A stretch of 64,000 nt of DNA from Clostridia bacterium. Lineage in GTDB: Bacteria > Bacillota > Clostridia > Christensenellales > Aristaeellaceae. Below the pieces are notes generated by a model. That model had not been told where the DNA came from. It did no database searches and saw only the letters and a list, made by a program, of their open reading frames with translations. This document shows positions 9,679 through 17,837 of the stretch, one piece after another. The translations under genes were made by a program, and so were the position numbers. The stretch spans positions 1 through 64,000 of the forward strand of contig JAFWES010000051.1 in NCBI GenBank assembly GCA_017512805.1, in the 5' to 3' direction. Each line of letters begins with the position of its first letter. Within the stretch, counting starts at the first letter, position 1.

Positions 9679-11503
9679 CGCCGCAAAACCACGCTTTTCG
9701 TTCCCGCGTCCCGCGGCCGTCCGTTTTCTTTGCTTGCTCCTCCTGCTGACCATCCTTTCCAGCCCGCTTGCGGGTATGCCCGCCCGGGCCGCGGCGGCCC
9801 TTCCCCTGACGGTGCGGGTGCTGCTGCGCCGCCTGGCCCTGACGGACCGGATCGATCTGACCCTCTCCGGGCCCTACACCGCCGCCTTCGGCCGGGACAG
9901 CCGCATGCTCCTGCCCTCCCGGGCGGAGATCAGCGTCATCTGCCGGAATGACCGGCTGATCCTGTTCTACGCCGGCGCGTCCCTGGACTGCGGGGCGAAG
10001 CTGACCCTGGCCCGGGCCGCGGCGGAGAACGTCTCCGCCCCCGGGCTGACGATCGCTCCCTGGGAGGCCCTGTATCCCGGGGATCTGACGCTGACCCTCG
10101 CCGGCGGCCAGCTGCAGCCGGTGCTGACCCTTTCGGCGGAGGACTACCTGCGGGGCGTGCTGCCCTGGGAAATGGGGGACGACTTCCCCCTGGAGGCGCT
10201 GAAGGCCCAGGCCGTCTGCGCCAGGACCTACGCCCTGGGGCGGGCGGATCCCGCAAAGGACTGGGACGTGGTGGACACCACGGAGGACCAGGTCTTCCGG
10301 GGCGTCTCCGGCGGCCATGACCGCTGCGACCGGGCCATCCGGGAAACCGCCGGCCTCGTCGGTTTCTCCGGCGGAACCTATGCCAACTGCTATTATTCCG
10401 CTTCCAACGGGGGTCAAACGGAGCTCCCCGCCCATGTTTGGAGCGGACGGGAAACCAGCACCTGCTTCGCCATCACCGACGATCCCTATGATGTGGAAAA
10501 TCCGGCGTCCATCGTGAAAAAAGTGGTCATCCGCAAGGATGGCCAGGCCCTGCCGGAGGAACTGGCCGCCGCGATCCGGGAGGCGGTTTTTTCCCTGCCT
10601 GAAATGGCGGATTTCGAGCAGGATCCCGCCTGTTTCCGGATCGACGCGGTCACCGCGCTGTCCCTCTCCGCGCCCCGGTATCCGGAGCCCTCCCGGCTGA
10701 TGACCAAAATCGACCTGACCCTGCAGGCCTCCGGCCGCCGGTACATTGCGCCGGAAACCCCGGATCCGCTGACCTACGAGCCGGACGAGGAGAACGGCGG
10801 CACGGCAGAACCGACTGAGCAGAGCGAAGCCGGCTCAGCAAATGCAGCGGTCGCCGCCGCTGCCACCCCGGCGCCCACGGAGACCCCCCTCCCCCTGATT
10901 CTCTCCGGCTTCCTACCCATGGGGACCTTCACGCTCTCCCTGCCCCTGTTCCCGAACCTGATTCGGGCCCTGAACCTGAGCATCTACGGGGCGGATAACG
11001 AAATCGTCACCGTCTCGGAGGAGCGGGACCGCTTCGTCCTGGCCGCCGGCCGCTACGGCCACGGGGTCGGCATGAGTCAGCGGGGCGCCCAGCAGATGGC
11101 GGAAAAGTACGGCAAAACCTTCCGGGACATCCTGGACTTCTACTATCCCGGGATGGAGCTTCGCCAGGCGGAAGCCGTTTCCGCCCCGCTGCCCACCCCG
11201 GATCCCGTTCTGGCGGAAACCCCCGGCCCCGCCGCCACGCCCACGCCCCGTCCCACCCTGATCCCCGTCTCCGCAGAAAATCTGCCGGGAGGGGCCTGGC
11301 TGGCCAGCGTGGAGGGCATCGAGGACGACAGCACCCTGAACCTGCGGGCGGAGCCCGCCCCTTCCGGGGAAATTCTCCGCCGCCTGTACAAGCATCAGCG
11401 GCTCCTGGTGCTGGAAACCTGCGAGGACCCCTCCTGGGTGCATGTCCGGGCCGGGGATCTGGAAGGCTACGTCATGGTCTCCTTCCTGGAAAAAGCGGAC
11501 TGA
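9671..11503 (+). CDS. SpoIID/LytB-domain exported protein with C-terminal SH3 domain; probable ATT start
   Basis: Members of the SpoIID/LytB family include lytic transglycosylases acting on denuded glycan strands in sporulation (SpoIID) and amidase enhancers (LytB). The family blocks are EDYLRGVLPWEM and the C-terminal GVGMSQRGAQQMAEKYGK with the FYYPGM end. A Thr/Pro/Ala-rich linker (about residues 370-400) splits the domain, and a second linker leads to a bacterial SH3 domain (LNLRAEP ... GYVMVSFL), typical of wall targeting. Only a TTG at 9734 is available as a usual start; it has no ribosome binding site and cuts off the basic part of the signal peptide. An ATT at 9671 lies 8 bases after AAAGGAGG (9655-9662) and restores a full signal peptide (HNAAKPRFSFPRPAAVR before the hydrophobic core). 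I therefore annotate 9671, overlapping the rarA stop. Confidence 0.8.
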   Translation: MHNAAKPRFSFPRPAAVRFLCLLLLLTILSSPLAGMPARAAAALPLTVRVLLRRLALTDRIDLTLSGPYTAAFGRDSRMLLPSRAEISVICRNDRLILFYAGASLDCGAKLTLARAAAENVSAPGLTIAPWEALYPGDLTLTLAGGQLQPVLTLSAEDYLRGVLPWEMGDDFPLEALKAQAVCARTYALGRADPAKDWDVVDTTEDQVFRGVSGGHDRCDRAIRETAGLVGFSGGTYANCYYSASNGGQTELPAHVWSGRETSTCFAITDDPYDVENPASIVKKVVIRKDGQALPEELAAAIREAVFSLPEMADFEQDPACFRIDAVTALSLSAPRYPEPSRLMTKIDLTLQASGRRYIAPETPDPLTYEPDEENGGTAEPTEQSEAGSANAAVAAAATPAPTETPLPLILSGFLPMGTFTLSLPLFPNLIRALNLSIYGADNEIVTVSEERDRFVLAAGRYGHGVGMSQRGAQQMAEKYGKTFRDILDFYYPGMELRQAEAVSAPLPTPDPVLAETPGPAATPTPRPTLIPVSAENLPGGAWLASVEGIEDDSTLNLRAEPAPSGEILRRLYKHQRLLVLETCEDPSWVHVRAGDLEGYVMVSFLEKAD

Positions 11504-11655
11504 CTTCGCCAGTCCCCCTGTGTCATGCGCCGGGAGGCAGCGACGCCACAGGCAAATGGCATACGCCCGGGCTCGCGCTTCGTACAACAGCTCGGCTGCG
11601 CCGGAGAACCGGTCCCCGCGCCGCCGAGCCGGAAAAAAAGGCCCGTTTATGCGGA

Positions 11656-11685
11656 AAGCCGCCCGGGGAATCCCCCCGGGCGGCT
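11656..11685. terminator. GC-rich hairpin, candidate terminator of the rarA-spoIID-like transcript
   Basis: A 12-13 bp perfect stem (AAGCCGCCCGGGG with its complement) closes a tiny loop about 150 bases after the SpoIID-like stop. The following bases are CTTCTGTTAT, so the T run is weak on the plus strand. Reading on the minus strand it is followed by TTTCCGC. It sits in a convergent spacer and could serve both directions. Confidence 0.5.
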
Positions 11686-11696
11686 TCTGTTATACT

Positions 11697-11753
11697 AATC
11701 TTCGTTAAAATCGCCTTATGCGATTTTATAGCACCGAAGGCGCATCGAAGATT
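11697..11753. repeat. Nested inverted repeats forming a three-way junction
   Basis: An outer perfect 8-bp pair (AATCTTCG at 11697 with CGAAGATT at 11746) encloses an 8-bp hairpin (AAAATCGC/GCGATTTT, 11707-11727) and a short imperfect GC hairpin (11731-11743). The folded form would be a cloverleaf-like junction in DNA cruciform or RNA. It is in non-coding sequence between convergent genes. Confidence 0.6.
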
Positions 11754-11758
11754 GGACG

Positions 11759-11784
11759 GCATTTCGTGCTTTAGCACGAAATGC
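11759..11784. repeat. Perfect hairpin, 11-bp stem
   Basis: GCATTTCGTGC and its exact complement are separated by TTTA. It follows the three-way junction directly and is not followed by a T run on either strand, so it does not look like an ordinary intrinsic terminator. A short GCGTG/CACGC hairpin follows at 11785-11799. Confidence 0.65.
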
Positions 11785-11800
11785 GCGTGTGAAGCACGCT

Positions 11801-11833
11801 TATTCTCAAATAAGCTGCGCTTATTTGAGAATA
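11801..11833. repeat. Perfect hairpin, 15-bp stem
   Basis: TATTCTCAAATAAGC and its exact complement are separated by three bases (TGC). The left arm can instead pair with the preceding bases (GCTTAT/ATAAGC, 11798-11815), so two mutually exclusive folds exist. It is the last of a row of hairpins lying 65-200 bases beyond the stop of the transglutaminase-like gene, and may end its transcript or protect its 3' end. Confidence 0.65.
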
Positions 11834-11897
11834 CGTATTACCCTGCTTTCTCTCCGTCGATTCAGCAGTCTTTTTTGTTTCTGATTCTGAATTCATC

Positions 11898-14800
11898 TCA
11901 CTCCTTGAGTACAGCTCTGAATTCGTCGGAAGCTGCGAAACCGTTCACGACTTCCTCCAGCCCGACGCCGGCATCCAGCTTTTCGACCCATGCGGAAAGG
12001 CCTTCTTCATCCGCGTCGCGGTACAGGAACAACCGATACAGAACCCGGACAACATCGCTGTGGCTCAGCTGCCTGTTCTGAAATTCCGTCGAGAATATGA
12101 ATTCACGTGCGATCTGCTCCGGCGTCTTTATACCGGACGCAATTTGATGCGTATAATCATTCAGTCCGGCTTCATCCGCTTCCCTGCCCAGCGCGGCAGA
12201 ATAGCAGTGACGCACGAACGCCCTGATTTTTTCTTCGCCTTCGTTTTGGTCGCCCGGCTCATCAGGTTCATTGGCTTCGGTGCCTTCCGGCGCATCCGTT
12301 CGCTCATCTTCCGGCACGGCAGGATCCGGAGCCTCGTCTCCCCGGACTTCCGCATCCTCTGAATCGGTCAGAGCTGCCGCGTCCAGGTTAATTTCAACCA
12401 TTTCATCCGTATTCATCTCTTCTTCCGGAACAACGAACACAGCTGTTTCGTCCCCTTCGGAAGCGGCGGCGGCATCTTCTGCCGCATTCATCTCCTCTTC
12501 CGGAACAGCGAACTCAGCCGTTTCGTCCCCTTCGGAAGCGGCGGCATTTTCTGCCGCATTCATCTCTTCTTCCGGAACAGCGGACTCAGCCGTTTCGTCA
12601 CCTTCGGATGCGGCTGCGGCATCTTCTGCCGCATTCATCTCTTCTTCCGGAACAGCGAACTCCGCCGTTTCATCCCCTTCAGAAGCGGCGGCGGCATCTT
12701 CTGCCGCATTCATCTCTTCTTCCGGAACAACGAACTCAGCCGTTTCATCCCCTTCAGAAGCGGCGGCGGCTTCCTCTGCCGCTTCCCCGTTTTCAGCCTT
12801 CCCGGCAGGGTCCGTGGTCTCCGTCTCTTCCGCTGCCGCGTCCCCTTGCTCCGTCGCGTCCGCGTCTTCCCCGGAAGCATCGGAAGCGTCTTCTGCTGAT
12901 ACAGCTGCGTTCAATTCCTCCGCAGATGAAAGGACCCTGTCGTCCGCCTCTTCCGCTTCCGCCTCAAAAGAGTCGGGGATATTGGCATCGCCGTTTTCCG
13001 CATGATCCGCATCCTCCGGCGCCGTCGCCGCATCCGCTTCGCCGGCGGCAGGCTCCTCCGGCTCGCTGTCCGGCGTTCCGTCAGGCAGGAAATGGCCGGA
13101 AAGCGGCAAATGTGCCAGGGGGACGGAGCCGGCGACGATCCCATAGTCATTGCACAGGCTGGTAAATTCCTGCGAACCGCAGAATCCGTTAATCACCGCG
13201 GCAAAAGGCTGGCCCTGATTCAGCTTATTGACCCAGTCGGCCTTGCCTGCCGGATCGGAGGGCCTGTTCAGCATCGTCAGATACAGTATTTCCACAGCCT
13301 CCGCATTGCTGAGATGCTTGTTCAGGAATTCCTGGCTGTTGACAAAGCCGTTGATAATGCTGGCCGCGGCCTGCGCGCCGCTTTCCAGCGCGTTGGACCA
13401 GTTATTCAGACCGCCCGCGTCCGGCTCACGGCTCAGAATCGTCAGATAACAGCGCCTGACAAAGGCTTCGATCTTTGTCCGTTTTCCCACCGGGGCAGCC
13501 GAGACGGATCCGGGCGAGATCCCATACTGATCACAGAGCTGTCTGAATTCCTGAGAGCCGCAGAATCCGTTGATCACCGTGGAGAAAGGATTCCCTATGT
13601 TCAGCATATTCACCCAGTAAGCCTTGCCTCCGGCATCCGGGGCTCGGTTGAGCATCGCCAGATACAATATTTCAACCGCTTCGTCGTTTCCGTAATGCCG
13701 GTTTAAAAACTCCTGACTGTTGACAAAACCGTCTATGATATTGGAGGCTGCCTTTTCCCCCTCCTCCAGGGAATCCGCCCAGTATTTCAGCCCGTCCGCG
13801 TCCGGAGCCCGGCCGAGGATGACCTTGTAGCATCTGGTCACGAAGGATTCGATCAGCGTCGGCTTATGTCCGACATAGAATACTTCGGAAGACAGCTCAT
13901 AGGTGCGGTTCCCGTCGATAATCTGGGCTTTCAGATAGTGCTCTCCGTCTTCTCCCAGCCAGAAATGGGGTTCCGCAAGGTGGCTGTCCTCTTCCCATGT
14001 CATGAACCATTGATCATTGGAATCCTTCGCAAAAATCTGATAGTGAAAGGAAACAGCGTGAAAACCGCCGGAATATGTCAGTTTCAGCCATACATCATGA
14101 CTGTTCTCCCCGTTCTCCTGAATGGTTTCAACGGTAAAAGATCCCGGCCGGAGCGCCCCCGGTTTCATCGCGGTGGCTTTCGCTGTCCTGGTGGCAACTC
14201 TTCCGAGTCCATCCTCCACGGAGCAGATCAGATCATATTCTCCCGCTTCGTCGAAGGTGAAATCGTCTATCTCTCTTTCCGCGTCATAGTATGCGAGGAC
14301 TTCGCCCTTATGCACAACCTGCATGGTCCATGTGCAGGGATCGACGGTATTCCACCACCAGAACGCTGGATACCAGGAGCTGCCGATCGGGATGGTTATC
14401 GGCCATTCCGCCCGGATTTTAATCACTTCGTAAGCGGAATCGGACATGCTGAGCTCTTCGGCCGAATACATTTCAATCTGGTCGTCATTCGGAATATAGG
14501 TCAGCCCTCCGCCGTAAACCGTATAGGTATATCCCGTCTCCCCGTTTGCCCCCCGATACCGGCTCGTGTATCCGACCATGAAAAGCTCATCCGAATAGTC
14601 TCCGTTGTCGCTGTCACAGTTTGTGACATCGACCAGGTAATGTCTGCTGTCGTTCATGGTCACGACGTTCCACATGTGCCCTCCGAAGTCGCCTTCGGAG
14701 CCCATCACACCGGCAACCATCGCCACGGAAACATAGGAATCGAAGGTCGTCTCGTCGCAAAGATATTTGAATGCTTTCGCGTATCCTTCGCAGACGACTT

Positions 14801-15728
14801 TGGTGCTGTCGTCGCCGTCGAAGACCCAGACCAGCTGGGAGGGATTGCCATAGGGAGCGCTGAAGCTCACAATCCGTTCCGCGGCAGGCCAGTTGTAATC
14901 AACCAGATCGCAGATGGCATCCCTGTATGCCCTTAATTTTTCATAATCCGGTTTGCTCCGGTTCTCCGCGATAATATTCTGCGCGTTTTGAGCCGCCCGG
15001 CGCACGGACCGTGCGATGGCGGTATTGAAGGAAGTGGTTCCCTCCCTGTTTTCGGAGGAATACTCCGCTGCGACATACATGTCGATCCGAATATAGTCTG
15101 ACGTAAATCTGAGCTCCGTAAAGTCTCGATTTAAATCGCAGCCCGGCCCGGTCCAGCCACCGGCATTGCCGTACCAATACAGTTCATACGGAAGATCAAA
15201 CTTCAGGGAAAGGATCACGAGGTCGAAGTTGAAATCGATCTTCGCGAAAAGCGCATCCATGGCCTGTTCGGTGGGAGTAATATAAACGGTATTCTCACTT
15301 TCCACATACTCGGAATCATAGAGCCGGTCAACGCCCAGCTCTGCCGCCGTAAAAGAAGTTTTCCCGATCAGGTCCGCTATCGGAATTTCAAAGGATGTGG
15401 AGGAACGGTTCCCGTTGGCGACCTCGCTGATCAAAGCCGCCAGCCGCGTGTATATCTTTGCGTTGAGCCTCCGCAGCTTGCTCCCCTGTGTATGCTGCGC
15501 CGCGGTCAGCAGTCCCGGGTCCGTATACGCGTCTCCGATTCCGAAGGACCGAAGGATGAAGCCGTCGAAAGCATCATCCCCGCTGATCCCGTCATCCTCT
15601 GAGAAGCTGAAGGCGGGACCTTCTCCGGGAATCGTTTTGTATAAGGGCCCGTCGACGGTTTCGGCTGCCGCGAACACGGATATGGAAAGAAGCAGCAGGA
15701 TACAGATCCATCCCGCAAAATGTTTCAT
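11898..15728 (-). CDS. Exported transglutaminase-like protein with three DUF4214 regions and acidic repeats
   Basis: A 1,276-residue exported protein. An N-terminal signal peptide (ICILLLLSISVFAAAE) is followed by a transglutaminase/protease-like core with Cys at about 312 (VVCEGYAKAFKYLC), His at about 350 (GGHMWNVV) and Asp at about 365 (YLVDVTNCD). This is the usual catalytic order, so activity is plausible. Two Ig/PKD-like regions follow, then two tandem DUF4214 units (about 625-865), an acidic Ala/Glu-rich stretch with five near-identical 24-25-residue repeats (about 980-1,105), and a final DUF4214 unit. The ATG at 15728 is 7 bases after GAGGTG; the TTG one codon earlier is less likely. 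DUF4214 is common in large bacterial surface proteins and its role is unknown. The gene is the last one of the minus-strand glycan locus. No promoter is visible in front of it. Confidence 0.88.
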   Translation of the reverse strand: MKHFAGWICILLLLSISVFAAAETVDGPLYKTIPGEGPAFSFSEDDGISGDDAFDGFILRSFGIGDAYTDPGLLTAAQHTQGSKLRRLNAKIYTRLAALISEVANGNRSSTSFEIPIADLIGKTSFTAAELGVDRLYDSEYVESENTVYITPTEQAMDALFAKIDFNFDLVILSLKFDLPYELYWYGNAGGWTGPGCDLNRDFTELRFTSDYIRIDMYVAAEYSSENREGTTSFNTAIARSVRRAAQNAQNIIAENRSKPDYEKLRAYRDAICDLVDYNWPAAERIVSFSAPYGNPSQLVWVFDGDDSTKVVCEGYAKAFKYLCDETTFDSYVSVAMVAGVMGSEGDFGGHMWNVVTMNDSRHYLVDVTNCDSDNGDYSDELFMVGYTSRYRGANGETGYTYTVYGGGLTYIPNDDQIEMYSAEELSMSDSAYEVIKIRAEWPITIPIGSSWYPAFWWWNTVDPCTWTMQVVHKGEVLAYYDAEREIDDFTFDEAGEYDLICSVEDGLGRVATRTAKATAMKPGALRPGSFTVETIQENGENSHDVWLKLTYSGGFHAVSFHYQIFAKDSNDQWFMTWEEDSHLAEPHFWLGEDGEHYLKAQIIDGNRTYELSSEVFYVGHKPTLIESFVTRCYKVILGRAPDADGLKYWADSLEEGEKAASNIIDGFVNSQEFLNRHYGNDEAVEILYLAMLNRAPDAGGKAYWVNMLNIGNPFSTVINGFCGSQEFRQLCDQYGISPGSVSAAPVGKRTKIEAFVRRCYLTILSREPDAGGLNNWSNALESGAQAAASIINGFVNSQEFLNKHLSNAEAVEILYLTMLNRPSDPAGKADWVNKLNQGQPFAAVINGFCGSQEFTSLCNDYGIVAGSVPLAHLPLSGHFLPDGTPDSEPEEPAAGEADAATAPEDADHAENGDANIPDSFEAEAEEADDRVLSSAEELNAAVSAEDASDASGEDADATEQGDAAAEETETTDPAGKAENGEAAEEAAAASEGDETAEFVVPEEEMNAAEDAAAASEGDETAEFAVPEEEMNAAEDAAAASEGDETAESAVPEEEMNAAENAAASEGDETAEFAVPEEEMNAAEDAAAASEGDETAVFVVPEEEMNTDEMVEINLDAAALTDSEDAEVRGDEAPDPAVPEDERTDAPEGTEANEPDEPGDQNEGEEKIRAFVRHCYSAALGREADEAGLNDYTHQIASGIKTPEQIAREFIFSTEFQNRQLSHSDVVRVLYRLFLYRDADEEGLSAWVEKLDAGVGLEEVVNGFAASDEFRAVLKE
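12411..12785. repeat. Tandem repeat, five units of 75 (one 72) bp, in frame
   Basis: Five units begin at 12411, 12486, 12558, 12633 and 12708. Each encodes roughly AAEDAAAASEGDETAEF with a VPEEEMN ending. Units are near-identical at the DNA level; one is 3 bp shorter. All lengths keep the frame, so unit gain or loss by slippage would change only the length of the acidic linker. Confidence 0.9.
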
Positions 15729-15799
15729 CAATAGTCACCTCGCTCAAAAAACTTTCAGGATTCCGGGCTTCCGCCGCCTCATGGGCAGCTTCAAAAATC

Positions 15800-17515
15800 T
15801 TACAGTTTCTCCCCGTCGATGCGCCAGTCCTCGTGCTTCAGACTCAGGTTGGGGTTGTAGCACGAATCCCCCGCCTTCAGGACCTCGGCCCATTTCTGCC
15901 TGAACCGGGCGCTGTCCCGGGCGTAGCTTGCGTATTCCTTTCCCACGTCCAGGGCAAACTCCTTCGCCTCCCCTCCGGAGAGCAGCGCCTCCGGAACCCA
16001 CATGTTCCGGTATCCCGTTTCCTTCAGCCGCAGACACAGATCGATGTCAAACAGCGCATCCCCGTATTCCGGGTCAAAGCCCCCGGCTGTCCGGTACTTC
16101 TCCCGCCGGATCATCCAGCCATCGGTGACGGCAGTCACATTCCGGGCCACCGCCAGCTGGCCGAAGAAGCCCACCCCGTCGTCCTCCATGTCGAAATAGG
16201 CGCGGCCCGCCACGCCTTCCGGCCCCAGGCCCAGCACGATCCCCGCGTGCCGCAGGTCCGTGCCCCCCGCCAGGCGGATCTTCGCCCCCACGGCGCCGAT
16301 CTCCTCCTCCTGGGCCCACTGGAGCATCTCCCGGATCCAGTCCGGATTCAGGGCTTCGGGGACCTCGTCCAGGAAGACCAGATAGTCCTCCTCCGCTGCC
16401 TCCGCGGCCCGGCGGAAGGCCTCGTTCCGGCTTTGCGCGCCGGGGGCCAGAACCTGCCAGCGGATGTTTTTCCACCGGGTTCCCGCCCGCAGTTCCGAAA
16501 GCCCGCTCTCCGCGCCGCTTCCGGGCCAGATGATCACCCGTACGGACGGCTCCCCCGCCACCGGGATCCGCAGCCGGTACATCGTGGGGAAGGCTTCCGT
16601 GCTCTCCACCCGGATCTCCCCCCGGCCCCGGCTCCGCAGGAAGGCTTCCACCGCCCTGCGCCCCGCGTCGATGGCGTATTCCTTCATGTGGATATCCGCC
16701 GCCACCGATCCGGGCACCGACCGCCAGAAATACAGCACCTGGGGGATATGCCGGATCTGCTTCGCCGCCGCCGTCAGCCGCAGCACCAGGTCATGATCCT
16801 GGCTGCCGTCAAAGTCCCCCCGGAACCCTCCGGTGACCTCCAGCAGGTCCCGCCGGAACACCGTCAGGTGGCAGATAAAGTTGTTGGTCCAGAGATCCTC
16901 CGGCGCGAAGTCCTGCTTGAAGCGGATGCCCAGCACCCTCGTCACCTTCGGGCTCTCGAAAATCATCTCGTCGGAATACAGGAAGTCCGCCCCGGTTTCC
17001 CCGATGGCCTTTGCCATTTCATACAGGGCATCCGCCCGCAGCAGATCGTCGTGGTCGAACAGGGCGATATAGTCCCCCCGCGCCATCTCCAGCGCCGCGT
17101 TGCTGTTCCCGGAGATGCCTTCGTTCTGCGGGAGCTTCCGGTACCGGATCCGGTGCTCCGCCGCCGCCCGCTCCCGGCAGTATTCCCCCACGTCCCCGTG
17201 GGCGTCGTCGCTCCCGTCCGCCAGGCAGAGCTCCCAGTTCCCGTAGCTCTGCCCGGCCACAGAGTCCAGGGTCTCCCGCAGCAGCGCCATGGGCGTATTG
17301 TACAGCGGGACGATGACGCTGAAGCAGACCTCCTCCGGCATCCCCTCCGCCCGCTGCGCTGCCAGCTGTTCCGCCGTGGGCATCATCCGCCGGATATACG
17401 CCCGCTCCAGCCGCTTCCGGTCCACATGCAGCGCGGTCTTCCGCAGGGTTTTCCGGATGCCTCTTTTCTTCAGGTATCTGATTCCCTTTTCAACGGTTTT
17501 CTGTATCCCTGCCAT
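15800..17515 (-). CDS. Family 2 glycosyltransferase with a second GT-A-like half
   Basis: A cytoplasmic glycosyltransferase of 571 residues. The N-terminal basic segment (to about 60) is followed by a GT2 core with SVIVPLYNTP, an LADGSDD nucleotide-sugar site and the metal-binding ALFDHDD. The region from about 340 onward looks like a second, divergent GT-A-like fold (YLVFLDEVPEALNPDWI, MIRREKYRTAGGFDPEYG ... DIDLCLRL), similar to O-antigen and rhamnan transferases with paired catalytic halves. The acceptor and sugar cannot be told from sequence. It follows the carrier-protein gene by 19 bases, in one transcription unit with the Dlt-like module. Confidence 0.88.
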   Translation of the reverse strand: MAGIQKTVEKGIRYLKKRGIRKTLRKTALHVDRKRLERAYIRRMMPTAEQLAAQRAEGMPEEVCFSVIVPLYNTPMALLRETLDSVAGQSYGNWELCLADGSDDAHGDVGEYCRERAAAEHRIRYRKLPQNEGISGNSNAALEMARGDYIALFDHDDLLRADALYEMAKAIGETGADFLYSDEMIFESPKVTRVLGIRFKQDFAPEDLWTNNFICHLTVFRRDLLEVTGGFRGDFDGSQDHDLVLRLTAAAKQIRHIPQVLYFWRSVPGSVAADIHMKEYAIDAGRRAVEAFLRSRGRGEIRVESTEAFPTMYRLRIPVAGEPSVRVIIWPGSGAESGLSELRAGTRWKNIRWQVLAPGAQSRNEAFRRAAEAAEEDYLVFLDEVPEALNPDWIREMLQWAQEEEIGAVGAKIRLAGGTDLRHAGIVLGLGPEGVAGRAYFDMEDDGVGFFGQLAVARNVTAVTDGWMIRREKYRTAGGFDPEYGDALFDIDLCLRLKETGYRNMWVPEALLSGGEAKEFALDVGKEYASYARDSARFRQKWAEVLKAGDSCYNPNLSLKHEDWRIDGEKL

Positions 17516-17534
17516 CCTTCGCGTTCTTCCTTTA

Positions 17535-17765
17535 TCAATCCGCGTTCCGCAGCCGGTCGATCAGTTCCTTCATGGCTTCCACCGTATTGAAATTGTCCGG
17601 TTCCAGATCCTCCACGTCGATCTCGATATCGAAGGCCTCATTGAATTCCTGTACGATGGAAATAATATCGAAGGAATCCAGCACATGGTCGTCAATCAGC
17701 TTCCGCTCGTTCGCAAAGTCCACATCCGGCCGAATCTCTTCAAGGATCTTCATCATCTGTTCCAT
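17535..17765 (-). CDS. Acyl carrier protein, DltC-like
   Basis: A 76-residue acidic four-helix carrier protein. The phosphopantetheine site is the Ser in the VLDSFDII motif, followed by the helix typical of carrier proteins (FDIEIDVEDL). The start is placed at the ATG at 17765, about 10 bases after GAGGAG. A longer frame starting at 17816 overlaps the hairpin spacer and has no binding site. It is surrounded by a GNAT, an adenylating ligase, an MBOAT and an SGNH protein. It probably receives an amino acid or acyl group from the ligase at 18778-20295 and passes it to the MBOAT, as DltC does with D-alanine. The actual cargo is not shown by the sequence. Confidence 0.9.
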   Translation of the reverse strand: MEQMMKILEEIRPDVDFANERKLIDDHVLDSFDIISIVQEFNEAFDIEIDVEDLEPDNFNTVEAMKELIDRLRNAD

Positions 17766-17791
17766 TTTCTCATTTCTCCTCACTATGGCGC

Positions 17792-17836
17792 TTTTCGCCA
17801 TTGTATTCTGACTCATTTCCGCCCTGCAGGCGGCAT
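17792..17836. repeat. Hairpin-bearing spacer repeat, copy 1
   Basis: The 19 bases at 17792-17810 (TTTTCGCCATTGTATTCTG) and the following hairpin (CCGCCCTGCAGGCGGCAT) recur at 20378-20422 with a single change in the palindrome. This copy begins directly after the GNAT stop codon and ends 27 bases before the carrier-protein start. A further small hairpin (ATGGCG/CGCCAT) overlaps its end. Confidence 0.8.
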
Positions 17837-17837
17837 G

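Noticed and set aside
11697..11753. tRNA-like cloverleaf
   Set aside because: Arm lengths, loop lengths and conserved tRNA bases do not fit, and there is no CCA or T-loop motif.
12271..13005. Ser/Ala-rich plus-strand frame opposite the acidic repeats
   Set aside because: It is the mirror of the 75-bp repeats of the DUF4214 protein, with no start site and no homology pattern. The similar frame at 36831-37469 is rejected for the same reason.
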